Shown: positions 43,384 through 54,180 of the stretch, piece by piece
How positions within the stretch are numbered: the first letter of the stretch is position 1
Layout: every line of letters starts with the position of its first letter
Origin: an uncultured Roseiflexus sp.
Lineage (GTDB): Bacteria; Chloroflexota; Chloroflexia; Chloroflexales; Roseiflexaceae
DNA: 54,559 nt
Assembly (NCBI GenBank): GCA_937935075.1
Contig: CALGYB010000047.1
Coordinates: forward strand, 1 to 54,559
Direction of reading: 5' to 3'
Program-made: the position numbers and the translations under genes
Notes under the pieces: model-generated
What the model was told of the DNA's origin: nothing
Database searches by the model: none
The model's input: only the letters and a program-made list of their open reading frames with translations

Positions 43384-45141
43384 ATGACGCCTTTCCTGAC
43401 CCGCCGAAAACTGCTGACCGAGCGTCAGGAGGCGCTGCTCGAAGAGATTCGCGCGGCGCTGGAGGCGTTGCGCGCCGCATTGCAACGGTTCGGCGTCGAT
43501 GTGGCGCCCGCCGATGTGCGGATTCTCGATGACACCATCACCCACCTCGACGAACTGTTCCTGCTCGTCGTCGCCGGTGAATATAATTCGGGCAAGTCGA
43601 GTTTCATCAATGCACTCCTGGGAGCGCCGGTGGTCGCCGAGGGGGTGACTCCGACGACCGACCGGATTACGGTGCTGCGCTATGGCGACACGCCGGGTGA
43701 AGCAGTCAGCGGCGCGCTGCTGGTCGAGCACCGTTTCCCTGCCGAGGTGCTGCGCCGCATGGCAATTGTAGACACGCCGGGCACGAATGCAATCATCCGG
43801 CGCCACGAAGAGTTGACGCGCGACTTCATTCCCCGCGCCGACCTGGTGCTGTTCATTACATCCGCCACTCAGCCGTTTTCCGCCAGTGAACGCGCCTTTC
43901 TCGAACTCATCCGCGATTGGGGCAAAAAGGTCGTGATCATTGTCAACAAAGCCGACCTGCTCGATGACGCCGGTCTGGCCGAAGTGGTCACATTCGTTGG
44001 CAGGCACGCCGAAGACCTGTTTGGCATCCGTCCAGAAATCTTCCCCGTCTCGGCGCGGCTGGCGCGCCAGGCGCGCGACGGCGACGACCAGGCATTGTGG
44101 GATGCCAGTCGCTTCCCGGAGATCGAACAGTATATCAGTGAGACCCTCGACGAAGAGCAGCGTGTGCGGCTGAAACTCCTCTCGCCGCTCGGCGTGGCGC
44201 GCCGACTGGCGGAACGCTACCTGGTCGCCGTCGAGGATCGCCTGACGGCGCTGCGCGACGATGTTGCCGCGATTGAGAATATCGAACGGCAACTCGAGCA
44301 GTTCCGCAGCGATCTTGCCGACGATTTCCAGCGCCATCGCGCCGATGTCGCCAATATTCTCAACGAGTTCGAGCTCCGCGGCATGCAGTTCTTCGATGAT
44401 ACCATCCGCGTGAGCAATCTGTTCAACCTGGTTCGTCATCAGCAGGAGATCAGTGAAACATTTGCGCGCGATGTCGTCGCCGACGTGCCGCAGCAGATCG
44501 AAGAGCGCTTGCAGGCGCTCATCGACTGGATGGTGGGAAAGAACCTGCGTATGTGGCAGGGGGTCATGGAGTATCTGCGCCGCGAACGGGCGGTGCAGCA
44601 GCGCAGCGGACTGATCGGCGAGATCGGCGGGACCTTCGAGTACAACCGGAATGCGCTGATCGAAACGGTGGCCCGCGAGGCGGAAAAGGTCGTCGCCACC
44701 TACGACCGCGAGGCGGAAGCGCAGGCGCTGACCGAGGAGGTGCGTTCCGCAATCGCCGGTTCGACGCTGGTGGGCGCCGGCGCACTTGGGATCGGAACGT
44801 TGCTGGTGCTGCTGCTGCACGGCGCCCTGCTCGACGTGACCGGCGTGCTGGTCGCCGGGGTGCTGGCGCTCGGCGGGTTGTACATCATCCCGAACAAGCG
44901 GCGCCAGATCAAACGCCAGTTCCATCAGCGCGTCGCCGATCTGCGCGAGACGCTCACCGAAACGATGGAACGCCAGTTCAATGCTGAACTCGACCGCATG
45001 ATCACCCGCATCCGCGACGCCATCGACCCCTACACTCGCTTCGTCTATACCCAGCATGACCATCTGCTGACGACCCAGCGCGAACTGTCGGACGCCGAAG
45101 CGTCCATTGGTCGATTGCAGGCGGAAGTGGAGCGATCATGA
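43384..45141 (+). CDS. bacterial dynamin-like GTPase
   Basis: A 585-residue large GTPase. G1 is GEYNSGKSSFINAL (about 65-78), the G2 threonine is in TPTTD, G3 is IVDTPGTN (about 128) and G4 is IVNKADLL (about 187). Helical stalk-like segments follow, with many Glu/Arg heptads, and a paired hydrophobic segment near 465-505 (LVGAGALGIGTLLVLLLHGALLDVTGVLVAGVLALGG) acts as membrane paddle. Such proteins remodel or stabilise membranes under stress. It overlaps the following gene by ATGA. Confidence 0.9.
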   Translation: MTPFLTRRKLLTERQEALLEEIRAALEALRAALQRFGVDVAPADVRILDDTITHLDELFLLVVAGEYNSGKSSFINALLGAPVVAEGVTPTTDRITVLRYGDTPGEAVSGALLVEHRFPAEVLRRMAIVDTPGTNAIIRRHEELTRDFIPRADLVLFITSATQPFSASERAFLELIRDWGKKVVIIVNKADLLDDAGLAEVVTFVGRHAEDLFGIRPEIFPVSARLARQARDGDDQALWDASRFPEIEQYISETLDEEQRVRLKLLSPLGVARRLAERYLVAVEDRLTALRDDVAAIENIERQLEQFRSDLADDFQRHRADVANILNEFELRGMQFFDDTIRVSNLFNLVRHQQEISETFARDVVADVPQQIEERLQALIDWMVGKNLRMWQGVMEYLRRERAVQQRSGLIGEIGGTFEYNRNALIETVAREAEKVVATYDREAEAQALTEEVRSAIAGSTLVGAGALGIGTLLVLLLHGALLDVTGVLVAGVLALGGLYIIPNKRRQIKRQFHQRVADLRETLTETMERQFNAELDRMITRIRDAIDPYTRFVYTQHDHLLTTQRELSDAEASIGRLQAEVERS

Positions 45142-45983
45142 CGAGGTGGCGTATGCAACCATCAGGAATCATCACCCTGACAACCGACTTCGGGCTGGCC
45201 GATAGTTACGTCGGCATCATGAAAGGGGTCATTCTCGGAATTGCGCCCAGAGCGACCATCGTGGACATCACCCATCAGATTGCACCGCAGGACGTTCACC
45301 AGGCCGCTTACATCGTGCAGACCTTCGGCGCCTTCTTTCCACCGGGAACGGTCCACGTGGTGGTCGTTGATCCTGGGGTTGGGAGTCAACGACGCCGGAT
45401 CATTCTGACGACCCCGGTCGCTGCATATGTCGCACCGGACAATGGCGTGCTGACGTATGCATGGCGCGAAGCGATCGCACGATGGGGCGCGGAAAAGTGC
45501 GCCGTCTACAACCTGACCGAGGCGCGCTACTGGTTGCCGCATGTCAGCAGCACGTTCCACGGGCGCGACGTATTCGCGCCGGTGGCGGCGCACCTCACCC
45601 TCGGCGTTCCGCCGGCGGAGTTCGGCGAGCGGTGCGCGGAGATCGTCGAAGCCGTCCTCGAGCAACCGTCGCGCGGACGGCACGGCGAACTCGTCGGGCG
45701 GATCATCCACATCGACCATTTCGGCAACTGCATTACCAATATCACGCTGAATCACCTGAAGGAAGCGGGGGTTGGCGAGCGCATGGTCGCACAGTTGATC
45801 GGGCAACGGATCGAAGGCCTGTACCGGACCTACGCCGATGTGCCGATTGGCGCGCTGGTTGCGCTGATCGGCAGCAGCGATCACCTGGAGATCGCCGTGC
45901 GCAATGGCAATGCCGCGCAAACCCTGGGCGCCGGGATCGGCGACATCGTGCGCGTGTTCCCGTTTACGCACGATGCGTCGTAG
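45138..45983 (+). CDS. SAM hydroxide adenosyltransferase (DUF62 family)
   Basis: A 281-residue trimeric-fold enzyme that splits S-adenosylmethionine to adenosine and methionine using water, related to chlorinase and fluorinase. Motifs seen are LTTDFGLADSYVGIMKG, VVVDPGVGSQRR and APDNGVLTYAW. The longer loop of true halogenases is not evident, so the hydrolase reading is preferred. ATG 45138 in ATGA overlap with the dynamin gene. Confidence 0.9.
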   Translation: MTRWRMQPSGIITLTTDFGLADSYVGIMKGVILGIAPRATIVDITHQIAPQDVHQAAYIVQTFGAFFPPGTVHVVVVDPGVGSQRRRIILTTPVAAYVAPDNGVLTYAWREAIARWGAEKCAVYNLTEARYWLPHVSSTFHGRDVFAPVAAHLTLGVPPAEFGERCAEIVEAVLEQPSRGRHGELVGRIIHIDHFGNCITNITLNHLKEAGVGERMVAQLIGQRIEGLYRTYADVPIGALVALIGSSDHLEIAVRNGNAAQTLGAGIGDIVRVFPFTHDAS

Positions 45984-46035
45984 CGCAATGGCGAAAATTT
46001 GTTTTGCAATCCGCCGATTTTCCTGTAATATTCTC

Positions 46036-46064
46036 TTGACGCTCAATACGCAGATTGCTATAAT
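46036..46064 (+). promoter_or_regulatory. sigma-70 promoter of the prkA operon
   Basis: TTGACG (46036-46041), 17-base spacer, TATAAT (46059-46064), with TGC making an extended -10. It is the closest match to consensus in the window. Transcription would start near 46071, leaving a leader of about 258 bases. Confidence 0.85.
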
Positions 46065-46070
46065 GATCAA

Positions 46071-46328
46071 CACCTGGAATACCAGGCCTCCTACCCGCCC
46101 CCTAAGATGTCTGGCTGTATCGGTGCAGCGACCAGCGGGTGCAGAGATCTGCGATGAACCGCATCTCTTCGTTGGGGCAGCGCACCATCTACAGTTGGAG
46201 TCAATGCACATTATCAGGACCACAGATACCCGACCGACAGCGGCAGCACAGGCTGTTGCAATCGGTCCATTTTGCCGCAGGCATTCGCACGGCGCGCGAA
46301 TGGCGGCAATCAACCAGGAGGATGATTC
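46071..46328 (+). promoter_or_regulatory. long 5' leader of prkA
   Basis: An untranslated leader with small hairpins: CCTGG-AATA-CCAGG at 46073-46086 and GCAGA-GA-TCTGC around 46140-46151. It ends in a perfect AGGAGG Shine-Dalgarno 7 bases before the ATG. I recognise no riboswitch class. Post-transcriptional control is possible. Confidence 0.45.
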
Positions 46329-48407
<2,079 letters not shown>

Positions 48408-48632
48408 GCGCCTGTCTGGGCGGGCGAAGGCAGTGCCTTCGCCTACCCGGCAAGCGCCGAAAGGCAAAAGGTAAAAGGTAAAAGGCAAAAGGCAAAAGGC
48501 AAAAGGTAAAAGGCGCAAGGTCAGGGGCAAGCGGCGAGAGAGGAGTAGAGACCAGGAAACCAGGTTCTTAGTTCTCGGTTCTCGGGTCTCGGTTCTCAGT
48601 TCTCGCAACCCCTACCCCCAAAGGACATCACT
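48408..48632. repeat. prkA-yeaH spacer: palindrome P1 copy 4 and two heptamer arrays
   Basis: Palindrome P1 lies at 48418-48448. Seven (C/T)AAAAGG units follow at 48465-48513, then six GGTTCTC/AGTTCTC-type units at 48563-48604. The yeaH-like ATG comes 28 bases later, with AAAGGA as ribosome binding site. Confidence 0.9.
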
Positions 48633-49742
48633 ATGTCGATCCATCGTGCTGAGCGCGATTTGAACCGATTCCGCCAGATTGTGCGCGGCAAGATCAAGAA
48701 GGACCTGCGCAAGTATATGTCGCAGGGCGAGATGATCGGCCGCCAGGGGCGCAAATACGTGTCGATCCCGCTGCCGCAGATTGAGCTGCCGCAGTTCCGC
48801 TACGGCACACGCCAGGGCGGCGGCGTCGGGCAGGGCGATGGCAACGTCGGCGATCCAATCGGGCAGGGCGATGGACAGTCGGGGCAGGGCGAGGCCGGCT
48901 CGGAACCAGGGCAGCACATTATCGAGGTCGATATTACCCTCGAAGAACTGGCGCAGATCCTTGGCGAGGAACTGCAACTGCCCAACATCCAGCCGAAGGG
49001 CAAGAAGAATATCATCTCGCAAAAGGATCGCTACTCCGGCATTCGCCGCGTCGGTCCCGACTCGCTGCGGCATTTCAAACGCACCTACCGCGAGGCGCTC
49101 AAACGCCAGATTTCGTCGGGTGAGTACAATATCGCCGACCCGATCGTCGTGCCGATCCGCCAGGATATGCGCTATCGCTCCTGGAAAGAAACGCTTCAGC
49201 CTGAGTCGAATGCGGTCATCATCTATATGATGGACGTGAGCGGCTCGATGGGCGCCGAGCAGAAGGAGCTGGTGCGCATTACCGCGTTCTGGATCGAAAC
49301 CTGGCTGCGCTCGCAGTACAAGGCGATCGATATTCGCTACATCGTGCACGACGCTGCTGCCAAAGAGGTCGATCAGGAGACGTTCTACCATATCCGCGAA
49401 GGCGGGGGCACCAAGATCAGTTCAGCGTACAAATTGTGCAACAAACTGATCGATGAGCGCTACCCGGCTGATGAGTGGAATATTTACCCGTTCCACTTCT
49501 CCGACGGCGACAACTGGGGCGGCGGTGATACGCGCGAATGCATCGAATTGCTGCGCACCCAACTTCTGCCCAAGGTCAACCAGTTCTGTTATGGTCAGGT
49601 GCGCTCGCTCTACGGCTCCGGGCGCTTCGCCCACGATCTCGAAGAGCACCTGGGCAAACACGAGGCGCTGGTGATCTCGGAGATTGCCGATCGCGACGAT
49701 ATCTACGACGCGATCAAGGATTTTCTTGGTAAAGGAAGATAG
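48633..49742 (+). CDS. YeaH/YhbH family (DUF444) VWA protein
   Basis: A 369-residue protein of the YeaH/YhbH family. The N-terminus is helical and basic, followed by a Gly-rich stretch ([20 protein letters not shown], residues about 71-90) and a VWA-like domain with a MIDAS-type [12 protein letters not shown] (about 197-208). Its partners PrkA and SpoVR flank it. The family is required for the PrkA-linked stress response, but its biochemistry is not settled. Confidence 0.93.
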   Translation: MSIHRAERDLNRFRQIVRGKIKKDLRKYMSQGEMIGRQGRKYVSIPLPQIELPQFRYGTRQGGGVGQGDGNVGDPIGQGDGQSGQGEAGSEPGQHIIEVDITLEELAQILGEELQLPNIQPKGKKNIISQKDRYSGIRRVGPDSLRHFKRTYREALKRQISSGEYNIADPIVVPIRQDMRYRSWKETLQPESNAVIIYMMDVSGSMGAEQKELVRITAFWIETWLRSQYKAIDIRYIVHDAAAKEVDQETFYHIREGGGTKISSAYKLCNKLIDERYPADEWNIYPFHFSDGDNWGGGDTRECIELLRTQLLPKVNQFCYGQVRSLYGSGRFAHDLEEHLGKHEALVISEIADRDDIYDAIKDFLGKGR

Positions 49743-50035
49743 TGCATAAGCGATCTATGACTTCACTGCAACAAGCAACCATGAAGGTCACAAAGGGACA
49801 CAAAGGAAATGCGCTTCATGTTTGTTCACCTTCGTGCGCTTCGTGTCCTTTGTGGTTAAGCCTTTGTGCAGTGGACTCAAGTGACGCAGTACGATGATGT
49901 TCGGTCTCATGGCGAGCGGGGCAAAGCAATCGCCCCGGCTGCCAGAAGATTGCTTTGGCGCCGGCGCGTCTCGCAATGACCGTTGCGAAGACGCGAGTGC
50001 GCCAACTTTGAACGCACAAGTGGTATGAGTCATCT
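49743..50035. repeat. yeaH-spoVR spacer with dispersed repeats
   Basis: Contains copy 2 of the 64-base repeat (49756-49819), then an inverted repeat at about 49911-49979 built on GCGAGCGGGGCAAAGCAATC and its complement GATTGCTTTGGCGC...CTCGC, a type of intergenic repeat common in Chloroflexota. No gene. Only a weak Shine-Dalgarno (TGAG) precedes spoVR. Confidence 0.8.
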
Positions 50036-52732
50036 ATGAAGAGTACCCGTCTCCCCCGAGAGTTGCAGGCTGCATGGGAGGAAATCGAAGCCTATGCAAA
50101 GGAGTATGGGCTTGACTTCTTCCCCATTATTTACGAAGTTCTCGATTATCGTACCCTCTACGAAACCGCGGCGCTCGGCGGTTTTCCGATTCGCTATCCC
50201 CACTGGCGCTTTGGCATGGAGTACGACCAGCTCATGAAGGGGCACGTCTGGCTTGGCTCCACGATTTATGAGATGGTCATCAACACCAACCCGTCGTATG
50301 CGTACCTGCTCGAAGGCAACGAGATGGTGACGCAAAAGATGGTCATGGCGCACGTCGCAGCGCACGTTGATTTCTTCAAGAACAATATGTGGTTCGCGCA
50401 TACGAACCGCAAGATGCTCGATGAAATGGCCAACCACGCCGCGCGTGTGCAGCGCATGATCGATCGCTACGGGTATGAGCAGGTCGAGGAGTTCATCGAC
50501 ATCTGCCTCTCGCTCGAAAACCTGATCGACTATCACGCACCCTATATCAAGCGCCCCGAAGCGCAGACCCATCAGTCGGTCATGGCAGAGGAAGAGCCGC
50601 AGGTGGTTGAGGGGTTGCCAGTTGAGCGCAGCTACATGCGCGACTATATCAACCCGCCGGAGTTTATCGAGCAACAGCGCAAGCGCCTCGAACGCGAACG
50701 CGCGCTTCAGAAGAAGTTCCCGGAGCATCCGCAGAAGGACGTGCTCCTCTTTCTGATGAATTATGCGCCGCTCGAACGCTGGCAGCATTCGATCCTCGAA
50801 ATCGTGCGCGATGAGGCGTACTACTTCGCGCCCCAGGGCATGACGAAGATCCTGAATGAAGGATGGGCCTGCTGCCGATACGATACGCTGGTGTTCACCG
50901 ATCAGGGCGTGCTCCGCATCGGCGATATCGTCGCCCAGCGACAGGCGGTGCGGGTGAGCGACGGCGAAACGCCGCAGGCCGTCTATGATTGGGCAGCGTT
51001 CGAGAACTATGAGACGATCCGGGTGCGCACGCGGCGCGGCTTGGAACTCGAAGGCTCGGTCAACCATCGCGTCATGCTGCCCGACGGCGGCTGGCGTCGC
51101 CTCGATGAACTCCAGGTTGGCGAAAGGGTCAGGATTGGCGGCGGGCAGAACCTGTGGGCGCACCAGTATGTCGCCCTCGATTGGTCGCCGGTGCGCCGTG
51201 CGACCCTCGCACAGATCGCTGATGCGGCAGAGGTCGATGTCGAGACCGTCATCCGCTACCGGCGCGGTGTGCGCGGCGTTCACGCAACAACGCTGGCGCC
51301 GCTCGTCGCAGCATACGATGCCGCCATCGCTGACCACGGCCCGATCATCCGGCGACGGGTCCCCATTCGCGTGCCGGAGGTGGTGGATGAGCGCCTGGCG
51401 GCGTTCCTGGGGTATCTGTGCGGCGATGGGCATATCAGCGCGGTCAAGCGCACCATTGGATTGACGACCGCCGATGAGGATCAGGCGCGCGCCTTCGCCG
51501 ATCTCGTCCATTCACTGTTTGGCATCGAAGCGCGCTGGCGCAGGAATGGAAACCGCTGGCGCGTCTCTTTCTATTCGCGCGACGTCCAGGATTTCCTGGT
51601 CCGCCTTGGTCTCAAAACTGACGTCGCAGCGCGCGAAAAGCGTGTGCCCGACGTCATTCTGCGCTCGCCGAAGCCGGTCGTTGCGGCGTTCCTGCGTGCG
51701 CTGTACGACTGCGATGGCTATGCAGGCGATGCTGGCGTCATTCTCTCCATCGCCAGCGAGGAGATGGGCAGAACCATTCAGGTGCTGCTGCTCAACTTTG
51801 GCATTCTCGCCAGCCGCCGCGCCAATACGGATGGTAAATGGCACATTCGCGTCACCGGTCGTTCGGCTGCCGTCTTCTTCGCCGAGATCGGCTTCGGTCT
51901 GGCGCGCAAGCAGGCGGCGCTGGCGCACTACATCGAGGATCGGCGCTGGTTTAGGCGTGAGGAGTGGTCGGACGAGATTGTGGCAATTGAGCGGGGACGC
52001 GCTCATGTGTACGATATCTCGGTGCATGCAACGCACCGCTACGCCGCGCAGGGGTTCATCAACCACAATAGCTACTGGCACTCCGAGATTATGACCCGCA
52101 AGGCGCTGCGCGATGATGAATTGATCGACTTCGCCGACCATCACTCCGGCGTGGTTGCGGTGCATCCCGGGCGCCTCAATCCGTACAAACTCGGGCTTGA
52201 ACTGCTGCGCGACATCGAGTTTCGCTGGAATACCGGGCGCTTCGGCAAAGAATACGAGGAGTGTGAGAACCTGGCTGCTAAACTCAACTGGGATAAGCAA
52301 CTGGGATTGGGTCGTCAGAAACTGTTCGAGATACGCCGTCTCTACAACGATGTCACCTTTATCGACGAGTTCCTGACGCCAGAGTTCGTGATGCAGCAGA
52401 AGCTCTTTACATTCCGCTATAATCGTGATACAGATATGTATGAGATTGCGTCGCGCGAGTTCAAGGAGATTAAGGAAAAGCTCCTGTTCCGCCTGACGAA
52501 CTTCGGCCAGCCGTTCATCTATGTCGAAGATGGCAACTACAACAATCGCGGCGAACTCTATCTGCGCCACCGCTACGAGGGGGTTGAGCTGAAGATGGAC
52601 TATGCGCGCGACACGATGCGCAACATTCAGCGTATCTGGACACGTCCGGTGCACCTCGAAACGGTGGTGGACGAGAAGCGGCGTCTGATCACCTTTGATG
52701 GGCGCGATTTCTCGGAACGGAAGATGGATTAG
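50036..52732 (+). CDS. spoVR: SpoVR family protein interrupted by an intein
   Basis: An 898-codon frame that encodes a 498-residue SpoVR/YcgB protein once the 400-residue intein (residues 279-678) is spliced out. N-extein features are RELQAAWEEIEAYAKEYGLDFFP and HVAAHVDFFKNN; the insertion splits the invariant NEGWA|SYWHSEIM signature, which is probably at the active or binding site, and the C-extein starts SYWHSEIMTRKAL. Function of SpoVR is unknown beyond its genetic link with PrkA and YeaH. Without splicing the protein should be inactive because the most conserved motif is disrupted. Confidence 0.95.
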   Translation: MKSTRLPRELQAAWEEIEAYAKEYGLDFFPIIYEVLDYRTLYETAALGGFPIRYPHWRFGMEYDQLMKGHVWLGSTIYEMVINTNPSYAYLLEGNEMVTQKMVMAHVAAHVDFFKNNMWFAHTNRKMLDEMANHAARVQRMIDRYGYEQVEEFIDICLSLENLIDYHAPYIKRPEAQTHQSVMAEEEPQVVEGLPVERSYMRDYINPPEFIEQQRKRLERERALQKKFPEHPQKDVLLFLMNYAPLERWQHSILEIVRDEAYYFAPQGMTKILNEGWACCRYDTLVFTDQGVLRIGDIVAQRQAVRVSDGETPQAVYDWAAFENYETIRVRTRRGLELEGSVNHRVMLPDGGWRRLDELQVGERVRIGGGQNLWAHQYVALDWSPVRRATLAQIADAAEVDVETVIRYRRGVRGVHATTLAPLVAAYDAAIADHGPIIRRRVPIRVPEVVDERLAAFLGYLCGDGHISAVKRTIGLTTADEDQARAFADLVHSLFGIEARWRRNGNRWRVSFYSRDVQDFLVRLGLKTDVAAREKRVPDVILRSPKPVVAAFLRALYDCDGYAGDAGVILSIASEEMGRTIQVLLLNFGILASRRANTDGKWHIRVTGRSAAVFFAEIGFGLARKQAALAHYIEDRRWFRREEWSDEIVAIERGRAHVYDISVHATHRYAAQGFINHNSYWHSEIMTRKALRDDELIDFADHHSGVVAVHPGRLNPYKLGLELLRDIEFRWNTGRFGKEYEECENLAAKLNWDKQLGLGRQKLFEIRRLYNDVTFIDEFLTPEFVMQQKLFTFRYNRDTDMYEIASREFKEIKEKLLFRLTNFGQPFIYVEDGNYNNRGELYLRHRYEGVELKMDYARDTMRNIQRIWTRPVHLETVVDEKRRLITFDGRDFSERKMD
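50870..52069 (+). mobile_element. intein with LAGLIDADG homing endonuclease and helix-turn-helix
   Basis: A 400-residue in-frame intein. Block A begins Cys1 in CCRYDTLVFTDQG; block B has the S-x-x-H in EGSVNHRVMLPDG; block F is VYDISVHATHRYA; block G is GFINHN with the terminal Asn followed by Ser+1. Two dodecapeptide endonuclease motifs, FLGYLCGDGH (about 178) and FLRALYDCDGY (about 273), each keep the catalytic Asp. Between block B and the first motif, TLAQIADAAEVDVETVIRYR (about 111-130) reads as a helix-turn-helix that could add DNA specificity. All splicing residues are present, so it should be active. Confidence 0.95.
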
Positions 52733-52753
52733 GTCTGCTGGGGAGGAATGAAC

Positions 52754-53287
52754 ATGCTCGGAAAACTGACGATTGAGACGTTGAAGCGCCTGGCGAGCGA
52801 GGGTCCGCAGGCGGTGAGTGCGCTTTCCTGGACCGATGATGGCGCAAAGGTGATTGTGGTTCCCTCCAATGCAGCCGATGCGCGCATCGATCTCGCCGAT
52901 CTGGATCGTTTTAGCGCAACGCTGCGCGAACTCACCGTGACACGCCACGTCGCGCCGATGGTCGATGACGTGCGCGCCTGGCTGAGCGACCACGCGGCGG
53001 CAATGATCCGGGCATTGGGTTTCCTCGAAGAGCCGCTGGCCGTCTGGGAACTTGAGGAGAGTGAAGGCGTCGCCCAACTGCGCTCGTCGCCGCCGTACCG
53101 CGAGGAGTCTGACGTCACCTACTGGGAGGTTGTGCTCCACTGCGCTGATCAACCCTCTGCGGTCATCGCCCGGTACCACTGGGCGCCAGGGATGCTGGAG
53201 CGCGAGCGCGTCGCGTATCCGGCGACGTTTGCGCTGATCGGTCGCATGACCGCTGCGCTCGAAAGCGCATTGACCTGCGAGGCGTAG
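52754..53287 (+). CDS. hypothetical protein
   Basis: A 177-residue soluble alpha/beta protein; residues about 95-140 (EEPLAVWELEESEGVAQLRSS...VTYWEVVLHCADQPSAVIARYHW) look like a beta sheet. Not recognised. GGGGAGGA precedes two in-frame ATGs (52748 and 52754); the second has the better spacing. It lies 21 bases after spoVR and 4 bases before prmC, so it may be read through from either unit. Confidence 0.75.
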   Translation: MLGKLTIETLKRLASEGPQAVSALSWTDDGAKVIVVPSNAADARIDLADLDRFSATLRELTVTRHVAPMVDDVRAWLSDHAAAMIRALGFLEEPLAVWELEESEGVAQLRSSPPYREESDVTYWEVVLHCADQPSAVIARYHWAPGMLERERVAYPATFALIGRMTAALESALTCEA

Positions 53288-53291
53288 CCGG

Positions 53292-54164
53292 GTGACGTCT
53301 CCCAACGCGCAGGCAACACTGGCTCAGACGCTGGCTCTGGCAGTCGAGGCGCTGCGGGACGTGAGCGATACGCCGCGCCTGGACGCAGAAATCTTGCTGG
53401 CTCACGCACTCGGCTGGTCGCGTGCGCGTGTTCTTGCAAGGCTGCAAGAAACCATCCCCGATGATGCTCTCCAGGCGTTTCGCGTGCTGGTGCTGCGCCG
53501 CGCAGCATGCGAACCGGTTGCCTACCTCATTGGAAGCAAAGAGTTCTACGGACTGGAGTTCTTCGTTGATCGGCGTGTGCTCGTGCCGCGTCCCGAAACC
53601 GAAACGCTGATCGATGCCGCGCTCGAATGGGCGCGGCAGCGGTTTTCCCCACACGACACCCTCTTGATCGCCGACATCGGAACCGGAAGCGGGTGCATCG
53701 CCGTTGCGCTGGCGGTGCACCTGCCCAATGCCATGATCTATGCCACCGACCTTTCATCTGACGCACTCACGGTAGCGCGGCAGAACGTTGAACGACACGG
53801 AGTCGCCGATCGTGTTGTACTCTTGTGCGGTGATCTGCTGGCGCCGCTGCCGCAATCGGTTGATCTCCTGGTCAGCAATCCTCCGTACACCGTCCTCGAC
53901 GCCATCGACGCCGGTGTGCGGCTGCACGAACCGCACCTGGCGCTCGATGGCGGCAGCGACGGTCTCGCCATCTATCGTCGCCTGCTGGCAGCGGCGCCGC
54001 AGGCATTGCGACCCGGCGGCGCGCTGATGCTGGAGATCGGCGCAACGCAGGCGGAGGCGGTTACGGCGCTGGCGCGCCGGGCATTCCCGTCTGCCGCCGT
54101 GCGTGTGTTGCGCGATCTGGCCGGGTGGGATCGGGTGGTGACGGTGTTGAACGTCGAATGTTGA
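53292..54164 (+). CDS. prmC: peptide chain release factor N5-glutamine methyltransferase
   Basis: A 290-residue SAM-dependent methyltransferase of the HemK/PrmC family, which methylates the Gln of the GGQ motif in release factors RF1 and RF2. An N-terminal helical substrate-binding domain (LDAEILLAHALGWSRARVLA) precedes the catalytic domain with PRPETETLID, the SAM-binding DIGTGSGCIAVALAV (about 128-142) and the catalytic NPPY (about 196-199). GTG 53292 starts 4 bases after the previous stop. The final codons and TGA lie in a heptamer array. Confidence 0.95.
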   Translation: MTSPNAQATLAQTLALAVEALRDVSDTPRLDAEILLAHALGWSRARVLARLQETIPDDALQAFRVLVLRRAACEPVAYLIGSKEFYGLEFFVDRRVLVPRPETETLIDAALEWARQRFSPHDTLLIADIGTGSGCIAVALAVHLPNAMIYATDLSSDALTVARQNVERHGVADRVVLLCGDLLAPLPQSVDLLVSNPPYTVLDAIDAGVRLHEPHLALDGGSDGLAIYRRLLAAAPQALRPGGALMLEIGATQAEAVTALARRAFPSAAVRVLRDLAGWDRVVTVLNVEC

Positions 54165-54180
54165 ACGTTGCACGTCGCCC
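54146..54180 (+). repeat. heptanucleotide array at the prmC stop
   Basis: Five units: GTTGAAC, GTCGAAT, GTTGAAC, GTTGCAC, GTCGCCC. The TGA of prmC (54162-54164) is inside the third unit. Confidence 0.75.

Noticed and set aside
45138-45983. SAM-dependent halogenase (chlorinase/fluorinase)
   Set aside because: It has the common DUF62 motifs but I see no evidence of the extra halogenase loop, and it has no natural-product gene neighbours.
49788-50033. Small minus-strand protein before spoVR (TTKDTKRTKV... type)
   Set aside because: Such sequences come from translation of the CACAAAGG-type intergenic repeat and recur as spurious annotations.
51512-53305. 597-codon minus-strand frame opposite the intein and SpoVR
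   Set aside because: Shadow frame; crosses the stop and start of two clear plus-strand genes.
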